Source: Planctomycetota bacterium
GTDB taxonomy: Bacteria; Planctomycetota; UBA1135; GCA-002686595
Reading direction: 5' to 3'
Assembly (NCBI GenBank): GCA_020847695.1
Contig: JADLBP010000352.1
Location: forward strand, 1 to 40,587
Length of the DNA stretch: 40,587 nucleotides
In this document: positions 14,237-22,600 of the stretch, one piece after another
Layout of the letters: every line of letters starts with the position of its first letter
How positions within the stretch are numbered: position 1 is the first letter of the stretch
Translations under genes and position numbers: made by a program
Notes under the pieces: generated by a model
Databases searched by the model: none
What the model was told of the DNA's origin: nothing
Seen by the model: only the letters and a program-made list of their open reading frames with translations

Positions 14237-15241
14237 TCAGAGGTCGGCGTCCTTCACCGTCCGGCCCAGCCGTTCGAGCGCGTCCGCCATGGAGCTGGCT
14301 TCGGAGACCGTCACACGCACTGTGAGCAGCCCGAACGGAGGCTTCGTCCAAGCTCGAGCCCAGGCCTGCTCGGACGACGGTATCCGCTCGAACTCGTAAG
14401 AACCGTCGACGCGGTGCGCGCTCGCTTCGAGCGCAACGTCGCGGTCCCAACTCACCGGGAACTTCGCGGAGACCGCGTAGCGACCGAGTGGATAGAGCGG
14501 CACACCGTCGGGACCGTCGAGTGCAATCGAAACCAAGCTCTCCGTTCTCGAATAGTCGGTGAACGGGATGGACACGCGGAAGTTCTTCGCCGTCAGTGCG
14601 CCGTAGTAGTAACCGAGGCAGTGCAAGCGCCAGAGAGAAGGTTGCGTTCGATCCGGGCGGAGCTCGAACACGACGGCGAACGTGACGACCCGTTGGTCGT
14701 TCCCCAGTTTCAGCGCCTTCCAAGACTGCTGGAACGCGACGCCATCGAAGTCTGGGGCCACCTTGGCGATCTCCGCGCCAAGAGTCGTCGGAGTCGTGCT
14801 GGTGATCAGTGGTAGGCCGAGCAACGGGTCATCGAGCGCGGAGTGACTCTCGAGGTCGACGCGCTTCGCCTCGACCGTGCGGATCGCCAAGATCGTGATC
14901 GGACGATCCCGCGACCCTTCGCTCCAATTGAAGTCGCACGAACCCGTCGAAACGGCGGCGAAACGCTCTGCCTCGGCGGACAGGAGCGCCTCCACGAGAC
15001 GCTTTCCGAGACCAAGCAAGCCCGATTCGATGCTCGTGGGCGCGAGAGCTTCGCCCGATCCCGCTGAATCGCGCGTCGGAACCACCAACACGCTCAGCCG
15101 TTCGCCCTCCAGCACTCGCGCATTGGACCTCGGTGTTGCGCAGGCGCCGATCACCGCCAGCGCGGTCAGCAGCATGAGCACGGCGAGAGGTCGACTGAGT
15201 TGGTGCACGCGAGACTGGCTGGGAATCGAGTCTGTCGGCAT
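14237..15241 (-). CDS. Putative lipoprotein coupled to the LpxR-like gene
   Basis: The 334-residue product from ATG 15241 has a basic N-region, a hydrophobic core (VLMLLTALAVIGAC) and a lipobox with Cys34. The mature part includes LSVLVVPTRDSAG, a central PFTDYSRTESLVSIALDGPDG segment and a final strand-helix (GLLTVRVTVSEASSMADALERL). I recognise no family. It is the first gene of a two-gene unit with the LpxR-like enzyme (1-base spacing), so it may be an accessory or recruiting factor. Sampled codons near 14600-14680 show about 6 of 25 ending in A or T, against about 1 of 22 in a nadE sample. The frame continues upstream to 15316 without a better signal peptide. Confidence 0.7.
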   Translation of the reverse strand: MPTDSIPSQSRVHQLSRPLAVLMLLTALAVIGACATPRSNARVLEGERLSVLVVPTRDSAGSGEALAPTSIESGLLGLGKRLVEALLSAEAERFAAVSTGSCDFNWSEGSRDRPITILAIRTVEAKRVDLESHSALDDPLLGLPLITSTTPTTLGAEIAKVAPDFDGVAFQQSWKALKLGNDQRVVTFAVVFELRPDRTQPSLWRLHCLGYYYGALTAKNFRVSIPFTDYSRTESLVSIALDGPDGVPLYPLGRYAVSAKFPVSWDRDVALEASAHRVDGSYEFERIPSSEQAWARAWTKPPFGLLTVRVTVSEASSMADALERLGRTVKDADL

Positions 15242-15299
15242 GTCACGGACTGCTTCCTGGAGCACTGCGGGAACAGAAGTGCTCCTGTGAAAGGGGCGA

Positions 15300-15899
15300 C
15301 TACGCAGTGGCAGCACGATGCTTGTGGATCAGGATCAGGTTGCGTGCGTAGACGAACGCGCCGGTCGATTGGCCGATCACGCCGACGACGTCTTTGCGCC
15401 AGACGAAGTAGACGAGCAGCATCAGGCCGCCGAACAGGCTCGCCCACCAGAAGCTCTCGGGCACGATCGAGCGCTTCTCCTTCTCGCTGGCCCACCATTG
15501 CAGCAGCATGCGGCCGGTGAAGAGCACCTGCCCGGCGAACCCGAGCAGCACCCACGCCATGCCGATCGGCGTCGTGATGTTGAGCACGCGGACCAGCCAA
15601 CCGTGGCTCGCCACCTCCTGCTGGGCGGCCCACATGCGCTCGAGGAACTCCTCCGCGCTGACGCGCTCGTCGCCGCGAGGCGTGCGCAGCGTGACGAAGT
15701 CGCCGGCGGGCGTGCGCTCGATCTCGACGTCCTTCAGGCGCTGTTGGAGGTCGATCGAGCCGTTCCATTCGGGCGCGGGCCCGGCGGCGTGGGCCTCGCG
15801 CGCTTGCGCGAACAGGCGCGATGCGATCGTGGCGAGGACCAGGGCGACCAGGACGACCAGCAGCACCCCGCCAAAGCGCGCGCCGCGCTCACTCCGCAC
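15300..15899 (-). CDS. Lipid-A-disaccharide-synthase N-terminal (LAB_N) domain membrane protein
   Basis: The 199-residue protein starts at GTG 15899, overlapping the glycosyltransferase stop by 11 bases. An N-terminal hydrophobic helix (about 10-30) and a soluble insert of about 70 residues precede the LAB_N unit. That unit comprises GMAWVLLGFAGQVLFTGRMLLQWWASEKE, SFWWASLFGGLMLLVYFVWRKD and GAFVYARNLILIHKHR, with the FWWxS and arginine motifs typical of this small multi-pass family. LAB_N proteins are often encoded between an ArnC-like glycosyltransferase and an ArnT-like transferase and probably help move lipid-linked sugars. Its coupling with GT2 fits, but no ArnT-like gene follows. Confidence 0.87.
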   Translation of the reverse strand: MRSERGARFGGVLLVVLVALVLATIASRLFAQAREAHAAGPAPEWNGSIDLQQRLKDVEIERTPAGDFVTLRTPRGDERVSAEEFLERMWAAQQEVASHGWLVRVLNITTPIGMAWVLLGFAGQVLFTGRMLLQWWASEKEKRSIVPESFWWASLFGGLMLLVYFVWRKDVVGVIGQSTGAFVYARNLILIHKHRAATA

Positions 15900-16659
15900 G
15901 CGTGACCTCCGCGATCGGCCAGCGGATCAGCCGCGTGCGCATCCAGCGGACCGCGAGCAGGTCCTTGAAGGCCCGCCACGCGCGGTTGAGCACGCCGTAC
16001 TTGCTCTTGCCGGCGGTGCGCGGGTGGTGGGAGACCGGATGCTCGATCACCTTGAAGCCGTGATAGCGCAACAGCGTCGGCAGGAACCGGTGCATGCCTT
16101 CGAACAACGGGATCGCGCGGATCGCTTCGGCGCGGAAGACCTTCAGCGAGCAGCCGGTGTCGCGGATCGTGTCGCCGGAGATCCGATTGCGGACCGAGTT
16201 CGCGAGCTTGGAGCTGACGCGCCGGACGAAGTTGTCGCGCCGTTTCAGGCGGTATCCGACGACTGCATCGTTCGCGTCGAGCTTGCCGATCATCGTCGGA
16301 AGGTCGACGGGATCGTTCTGCATGTCGGCGTCCATCGTCGCGATCAGCCGACCGCGCGCGAACTGGATTCCGGCGGCGGTCGCCGCGGTTTGACCGCAGT
16401 TCTTCGCGAAGAAGACGCCGAAGACGCGCGGGTCGCGGCGGGCGAGCTCGCGGATGAGCTCCGGCGACCGGTCGCGGCTGCCGTCGTCGACCAGCACGAG
16501 CTCCCAGTCGCTCTTCGAGCCGAAGATCTCGCAGACGCGCGCGTGCAGGCGCTCGAGGTTGCCTTCCTCCTCGTACACGGGCGCGACGAGCGAGAGCTCG
16601 AGCGGCCGGTCGAGGCGCCTGCGAACGGTGGTCGCGAATTCCGCCGGGAGGATCGGCAT
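15889..16659 (-). CDS. GT2 family glycosyltransferase (dolichyl/undecaprenyl-phosphate sugar synthase type)
   Basis: The 256-residue GT-A protein opens with SLVAPVYEEEGNLERLHARV, has VLVDDGSRDRSPEL, the metal-binding DAD motif in ATMDADMQNDPVDLP, and the characteristic FAKNCGQTAATAAGI segment. It lacks the C-terminal membrane helices of ArnC. Enzymes of this branch transfer a sugar from a nucleotide donor to polyprenyl phosphate at the inner membrane face. The 11-base overlap with the LAB_N gene indicates a pair that makes and handles a lipid-linked sugar. The donor sugar is unknown. Confidence 0.9.
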   Translation of the reverse strand: MPILPAEFATTVRRRLDRPLELSLVAPVYEEEGNLERLHARVCEIFGSKSDWELVLVDDGSRDRSPELIRELARRDPRVFGVFFAKNCGQTAATAAGIQFARGRLIATMDADMQNDPVDLPTMIGKLDANDAVVGYRLKRRDNFVRRVSSKLANSVRNRISGDTIRDTGCSLKVFRAEAIRAIPLFEGMHRFLPTLLRYHGFKVIEHPVSHHPRTAGKSKYGVLNRAWRAFKDLLAVRWMRTRLIRWPIAEVTRAE

Positions 16660-16703
16660 GCGGCGACCATCCTACGGCGCGGTCCGCCGCGGATCGAAGG
16701 TCC

Positions 16704-18077
16704 TCAGGCTGCGTTCGTCGGGCGCATCGGGCGTCGCGGGAGCTCGAGGCGGAAGCTCGCGCCTCTTTCGGCGTTGTCGACGACCTCGATCGTGCCGCCT
16801 TGGCCGATGACCGCGGTGCGGGCGATCGCCAGGCCGAGCCCGTAACCGACGCGGCCCCCGCGCTTGGCCGGACCGGTGAAGAAGGGCTCGAAGATCTTCG
16901 CGCGGAGCTCCTCGGGCACTCCCGGACCGCAGTCGTCGACGGTGACTCGGACGCGTTCGGACGCGCCGTCGAGCGTCACCGTCACGCGCGAACCGGGCGG
17001 GCTGAAATCGATCGCGTTGCCCGCCAGATTGCGCAGCGCGCGCATCAGCGCCTCGCGGTCGCCGACCAGCCTGGTGTCGCCGTTGCGTCGGATCTCGAGC
17101 TCGACGTCGAGCAATCGCGCTCGGCTGCGCTCGCGAGCGAGGCGGATCTCCGCTTCGTCGGCGAGGTCGAACTCCTCGCGCAGCACCTTCGAGTCGGACC
17201 CGCGCGACGCGCAGATCGTCAGCAGGTTGTCGACGGCGTCACCGAGCTCGCGGAGCTCGTGCAGGTTGCTCTCGAGCACCGCGCGGTACGTCGCGGCGTT
17301 GCGCGGGGCGATCAGCGCGACCTCGGTCTCGCCGATCAGGTTCTGGATCGGCGAGCGGAGCTCGTGAGCGAGGCTCGCGGTGAAGAGCTGCGCCTGCTCG
17401 GACGCCGCGCGGACTCGCGCGAGACGTTCGCGCAGCGCTTCGGCGAGCGCGAGGATCTCCTGCGGCGGGTTCGCGAGCTCGATCCGCGGATCACCGGTCG
17501 TCTCCGCGCGGAGGTCCTCGGTGACCCGCCGCAGGATGCCGGAGACGCGTCGCAGGAAGAGCCACGAGATCACCGCGGCGCAGACGCCGCTGATGATCAC
17601 GCGGAGCGCCGCGCGCTCCTCGTACTTCTCGAGCAGGTCGTACCGCGGGGTCCCATCGACGACCACCGCGACCGTGTACCCGCTGCGCTGGAGCTCGGAG
17701 CGCCACACGAGCTTGCCGGAGAATCGGGTGTGACCGAGGTCCTTGACCGAAGGTCCGGCCTCGTCCGCGAGCCTCACCAGGCCGAACGTGTCCCATTCCG
17801 CACCGGTGTTCGTGTTCCAGACGCGCCACGCGGCGTCGAGGTCGCGCAGGACCGCCATGCGGTTTGTGACGAGGGCCTTGAACTCGTCCTTCGACGCGCC
17901 GGAGAAGTTCAGTTGCGTCTCGGTGAGCTCGCCCTCGACCACCTTCGCGAGCTCTTCCTCGATCGACGAACGCAGGAAGTAGGCGGTCGAGATCGCATTG
18001 ACGATCACGATCAGCAGTGTTCCGACCGCGAAGAAGACGGTCAGCTTGCCGGCGAGCGACAGTCGCTGCTGCGTCAC
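16704..18077 (-). CDS. Sensor histidine kinase
   Basis: The 457-residue kinase has a transmembrane helix at about 14-36, an extracytoplasmic sensor of about 120 residues, a second helix near 160-180 (ALRVIISGVCAAVISWLFL) and a HAMP-like linker. The dimerisation helix carries H238 in SLAHELRSPIQN. The ATPase domain has the N-box NLAGNAIDFSP, the G1 box DDCGPGVP and GYGLGLAIA. It is a canonical membrane kinase of the OmpR/EnvZ class. Its GTG start overlaps the response-regulator TGA as GTGA, so the two form a coupled two-component pair. The signal sensed is unknown. Confidence 0.93.
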   Translation of the reverse strand: MTQQRLSLAGKLTVFFAVGTLLIVIVNAISTAYFLRSSIEEELAKVVEGELTETQLNFSGASKDEFKALVTNRMAVLRDLDAAWRVWNTNTGAEWDTFGLVRLADEAGPSVKDLGHTRFSGKLVWRSELQRSGYTVAVVVDGTPRYDLLEKYEERAALRVIISGVCAAVISWLFLRRVSGILRRVTEDLRAETTGDPRIELANPPQEILALAEALRERLARVRAASEQAQLFTASLAHELRSPIQNLIGETEVALIAPRNAATYRAVLESNLHELRELGDAVDNLLTICASRGSDSKVLREEFDLADEAEIRLARERSRARLLDVELEIRRNGDTRLVGDREALMRALRNLAGNAIDFSPPGSRVTVTLDGASERVRVTVDDCGPGVPEELRAKIFEPFFTGPAKRGGRVGYGLGLAIARTAVIGQGGTIEVVDNAERGASFRLELPRRPMRPTNAA

Positions 18078-18754
18078 GATCCGTCGTGTTCGAGCGAGAA
18101 CCGATAGCCTTCGCCGCGCACCGTGTGGATCAGCGGACTACCTTCGCGGCCGAGCTTGCGTCGCAGCCTGCCGATGTGGACGTCGACGACGTTGGTGCCC
18201 GGATCGAAGTCGATCGACCAGACGTCGCGGAGCAGGTCGGCGCGCGTCAGCACCTTGCCGTTGGCCCGCGCGAGCGCGAGCAACAAGTCGAACTCCCGCG
18301 GCGAGAGGTCGATCGGCTTGCCCGAGCGCAACACCTGGCGCTTCGCGAGGTCGAGGCGCAGGTCGGCGATCTCGATCGGCGCGAGCGACTTGCGGCGCCG
18401 GATCACGGCTTCGATGCGCGCGACGAGCTCGTTGAACGCGAACGGCTTGATCACGTAGTCGTCGGCGCCGAGCCGCAGGCCCTTCACGCGCTCCTCGACC
18501 GAGTCGCGGGCGGTGACGAAGATCACCGGCGTCTCGCGTCCCTGCTGGCGGATCTCCATCAGGAGGTCCCAACCGGTCTTCGCCGGCATCATCACGTCGA
18601 GCAGGATCAAGTCGAACGCCCGAGGGTCGCTCTTGAGGATCGAGAGCGCGGCCTCGCCGTCAGCGGCGGTCGCGGTTTCGATCCCGGACTCCTGCAGCCC
18701 GCTCGAGATGTAAGTACGGAACTTCGGGTCGTCGTCGACGATCAATAGGCGCAT
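18074..18754 (-). CDS. OmpR/PhoB-family response regulator
   Basis: The 226-residue regulator has a receiver domain with D7/D8, phosphoacceptor D53 (LILLDVMMP), T81 and K103 (VIKPFAF). A winged-helix output domain follows, with LSPREFDLLLALARANGKVL, LRDVWSIDFDPGTNVVDVHI, LRRKLG and VRGEGYRF. Phosphorylation by the kinase encoded just downstream should promote DNA binding at target promoters. AGAGGGA lies a few bases before the ATG, and the gene is divergent from fluC. A nearby target cannot be named because no repeated half-sites were recognised. Confidence 0.95.
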   Translation of the reverse strand: MRLLIVDDDPKFRTYISSGLQESGIETATAADGEAALSILKSDPRAFDLILLDVMMPAKTGWDLLMEIRQQGRETPVIFVTARDSVEERVKGLRLGADDYVIKPFAFNELVARIEAVIRRRKSLAPIEIADLRLDLAKRQVLRSGKPIDLSPREFDLLLALARANGKVLTRADLLRDVWSIDFDPGTNVVDVHIGRLRRKLGREGSPLIHTVRGEGYRFSLEHDGS

Positions 18755-18900
18755 CGTTTTCCCTCTCGCGCGCGTCCTGCCGAGGCGCGGCGAACGTCCG
18801 GGATTCTAGCGTGAGCCTCCCCTCGGACCTGCATACGGATCCCGAGCCCGGGCTTGCGATCGAGCATGCAGGGTCCGAGACTGCGGGCGGAGTCGACTCG

Positions 18901-19278
18901 GTGCTCGTGAAACTCGCCTTGCTCGCCGCGGCCGGCGCCGTCGGCACTTTGGCCCGCTTCGGGGTGTCGACGTGGGTTCAGCGCAGCGGCGCGAGCTCGT
19001 TCCCGCTCGGCACGCTCGCGGTCAACCTGCTCGGCTGCTTCGCGTTCGGAGTGCTCTGGGCGGTCGCCGAGCGGCGGGTCGAGAGCGCCGAAGCGTTGCG
19101 GATGTACGCCCTGACCGGGTTCATGGGCGCATTCACGACGTTCTCGACCTTCGCGTTCGACTCGAGCGTGATGCTCGCCCGGCGCGAGGGCTGGCTGCTC
19201 GCCGCGAACCTGGCGCTGCAGAACGGTCTCGGGATCGGTCTCGTGATCGTCGGGCTCTGGCTGGGCCGCAAGCTCTGA
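18901..19278 (+). CDS. crcB: Fluoride channel FluC (CrcB)
   Basis: The product exports fluoride as a dual-topology dimer. From GTG 18901 it has 125 residues, the usual FluC size, with four membrane helices. It has GAVGTLARFG, the pore-lining PLGTLAVNLLGCF (the family asparagine in VN) and TGFMGAFTTFSTFAFD, which holds the TTFSTF track with the fluoride-contacting phenylalanines. GGAG eight bases upstream supports GTG 18901. A longer frame from GTG 18811 would add 30 polar residues not expected in this family. No crcB fluoride riboswitch is recognisable before it. Confidence 0.92.
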   Translation: MLVKLALLAAAGAVGTLARFGVSTWVQRSGASSFPLGTLAVNLLGCFAFGVLWAVAERRVESAEALRMYALTGFMGAFTTFSTFAFDSSVMLARREGWLLAANLALQNGLGIGLVIVGLWLGRKL

Positions 19279-19329
19279 GGAACGCGCTCGCGGCTTGATC
19301 GCGGGCGCGCCGGCTCGGACACTCGGAGC

Positions 19330-19599
19330 ATGCCCTTCTGCCTGGGATGCGTGGCGCTGTTCTTCCCGCGTCTGGTGTGCCTGGCGATCTACTTCTGGTC
19401 GGACTGGTTCGAGGCGGCCGTCGACTCGTCGCTCGTGCTGCTCGCGGGCTTCGTGTTCCTGCCGCTGACGTTGCTCGTCTACAGCTGGATCGTCCACGCC
19501 AACGGCACCGTCGAAGGGCTCTATTTCGTACCCCTGGTGCTCGCGGTGCTCGCCGACCTCGGTCTGATCGGGTCGAACGCGCGCCGCAAGTCCGATTGA
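19330..19599 (+). CDS. Small multi-pass membrane protein of unknown function
   Basis: The 89-residue product is mostly hydrophobic: CLGCVALFFPRLVCLAIYFW, then SSLVLLAGFVFLPLTLLVYS, then GLYFVPLVLAVLADLGLIG, about three membrane helices, ending in a basic tail. The layout resembles small inner-membrane proteins of unknown role. It follows fluC by 51 bases on the same strand and may share its transcript. Confidence 0.65.
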   Translation: MPFCLGCVALFFPRLVCLAIYFWSDWFEAAVDSSLVLLAGFVFLPLTLLVYSWIVHANGTVEGLYFVPLVLAVLADLGLIGSNARRKSD

Positions 19600-19698
19600 A
19601 CTCGCACCGCCGCGTCAACGGTCGGCGTCCTCCCGACTAGTTCCAACATCGCGACCGATCGCGGCGTTCCGAAGCCCCGCATCCATTCGAGGCGCTCC

Positions 19699-22600
19699 AT
19701 GACACATCGACCGCAGCGTGGGAGTTCGCTCCTGCAGGCCTTCTTCCTGGTGACCGTGGCGACGCTCGCCTGCTTCGCGCCGGCGCATTCCGCGCAGGAT
19801 TCGGGCGCGACCAAGCCCGCGGCCGCGCCGACCGAGCCGGGTGTGCCGCAGGGAGTGCGCGAGGCGTTGCTCGCGCACGACTGGGACCGCGCGCTCGGCG
19901 CGCTCGAAAAGGCGAAGGCCAACCAGCCGCAGTTCACCGATTGGTGGACGTACCTGCGCGGCACGGTGCTCGCGCTCGCCAAGCAGAACGACGCGGCGCT
20001 CGCCGCGTTCGACGCGGTCGAGCGTTCGACGCCCCCCAGTGAGTGGCGCCACAAAGCCCGCTTCGCGCGCGCCGACCTGCTGCGCGAGCTCGGTCGCGCG
20101 AAGGATGCCGAGGCGATCTACGAGGCCGAAGCTCGACGCCTGCTCTCGGAGAGCCGCCAGGAGGAGCTCGCGAAGATCTACCTCGACGCCGCGGACGCGC
20201 TCTCGACGCCGCCCGCGAAGCCGATGCCGAACGCACCGCCGCTCGATTGGAATCGCGCGGCGGTGTTGTATCGGAAGGCTCTCGAGCTCGACGTCGGCGC
20301 CGCGATCCGCGAACGGGCGCTCTACCGCGTGATGGTGTGTCTGCAGTCGCAGGCGAATCCCGCGCAGGCCGTGCAGGTCTCCAACGAGTATCGCGACTCC
20401 TTCGATCCGACCAAGGCGAAGGGCAATCCGATCGGCGCGCACCTGTTCGAAGTTCTCTATCGGCGTGCGGAGTGCCAGCGCTCGCTCGGCCTGAACGACT
20501 TCGCGCGCCGCGACCTGGAGGACCTGATCGCGGCGATCGACGGCGTGCGCGCGAAGCGCGAGCCGTGGGGCGATTGGCTCGCCGGGCAAGCGCCGGAGCT
20601 GCAGAGCGAGCTCGCGCGCATCGACGGCGATGCGCACCGCGCGATCGGCGACACGTACGGCGACGACGCGAACTCGGTGCGGCTCGCCATCGCCGCGATC
20701 GAGCGCTTCCTGATCGCGTTCCCGTCGCACCCGAAGCACGCCGAGGCCGAGCAGTCGATCGGCTTGCGCTACGCGCGCGCCGGGCTCGACGAGGACGCGC
20801 TGAAGGCGTTCGACGCGTTCCTGCGGCGCGCGGAGCCGTCCGACCCGGCCGCGCGCGAGGGCTTCGCGCGGTTGCACGCCAACGCGCTCTTCAACAAGGG
20901 CGAGGTGCTCGCGCGCCAGAAGCGTTTCGAGCTCGCGATCGCCGCCTACGCGGAGTACGTCGCGCGTTTCTCGACCGGCGCCGAGTGGTCGCGAGCGCAG
21001 GCCGGCATCCTCGCGGCGGAGTTCGCGCGCGGTGACGCGCTACGCGACGAGCGCAAGTACGCCGGGGCCCGCAACGTCTGGGCGTCGTGCCTCGAGCGCT
21101 ATCCGCTGGATCCGCGCGCGGCACCGACAGCGTTCGCGATCGGCGCGACGTTCGCCGCCGAGGCTCGCGGGCTCGCGGCGGGCGACTCCAAGCGCAACGA
21201 GCTCTTCCGCAGCGCGATCGAGCAGTGGCGACGCGTCGTCGCGAAGTACCCGAACACCGATCCCGCGTCGCAAGCGCTGTATTCGATCGGCGAAGTCGAG
21301 GAGCGCGAGCTCGGCGAGCTGGAGCGCGCCGTCGAGGACTACCAGGCGTGCACCTTCGGCTCGAGCGCCGGCGACGCGCGCACGGCGCTCGTGCGGATGA
21401 CCGAGCCCGCGTTGACGATCACCAGCGAGAAAGCGTGGCGCACCGCGACCGCTCCGCGGGTCAAGGTCGAGCTGCGCAATCTCGAGAAGCTGAAGATCGA
21501 CGTCTTCGCGCTCGATCTCGAAGCGTACTTCCGCAAGCAGCTCTCGCACGTCGCCGTCGAGGACCTCGACCTCGATCTGATCGCGCCCGATCAGACGGTC
21601 GAGCGCTCGGTCGAAGGCTACGCGAAGTACAAGCCGATCGCGTTCGAGCTCGAGCTGCCCGTGAAGGGCCCCGGTGTGTGGGCGATCGCGGTCACCTCCG
21701 GCGAGCTGCGCGCGACGACGCTGGTGGTGTCGAGCGACGTCGACGTGATCGTTCGCAGCGCGGCGAAGGAGCTGCTGGTGTTCGCCGAGGACATGGCGCG
21801 CGAGAAGCCCGCGAAAGCGGTGCGCGTGCTGGTCGCCGGCATCAACAAGGACGGCGTGCCGACCGTTCGCGAAGCGGTCACCGGCGAGGACGGCACCGTC
21901 CGCGTCGACGTTTCCGAGCTCATGGGCGCCACCGCGTCGGTGCTCGCGCTCCGCGAGGGTCACTACGCCGCCGCCGGAGGCGCGACGCGCAACCCGTCGA
22001 CGTCGACCCCGCGGATGCCGCGCGGCGTCGTCTACACCGATCGGCCCGCGTATCGGCCCGGCGAGCTCGTGCATTGGCGAGCGATCCTGCGCGAGGTGCA
22101 GGACGGTCGCTTCGGCTTCACCGCGGGCAAGTCGTACGACGTGACCGTCAGTGACGCGCAAGGCCGAGTCGTGTCGAAGAAGAAGGTCGCGTTGTCGGAG
22201 TTCGGCACGCTCGCGAGCGACGTCGTGCTCGACGAATTCGCCGTCGTCGGCGACTGGCGCATCGCGTGCTCGACGCCCAACGGACCGAGCTTCTTCGGCG
22301 CGTTCCAGGTCCAGCAGTACCAGCTTCCGAAGGTCGAGCTCGAGCTCTCGACTCCTCGCGAGATCTACTTCCGAGGCGAGCGCGTCGACGTCACGGCGCG
22401 CGCGAAGTTCTACTGGGGCGAGCCGGTCGCCAACGCGAAGCTCGCGGCGATGCTCCCCGACGGTCGCGTGCTCGAGCTGACGACCGACGCGCTGGGCAAG
22501 GCGGAGTTCGGCTTCGAAACTCGCGACTTCGCGGCGGAGACCAGCCTTTCGTACAGCGCGACGCTCTCGGAGGAAGGCCTGACCGAGCAGGACAGCGTCT

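Noticed and set aside
18755..18900. Fluoride (crcB) riboswitch before fluC
   Set aside because: The conserved GGNGAUGG and CUGAUGACGCC-like elements of that RNA are not recognisable here.
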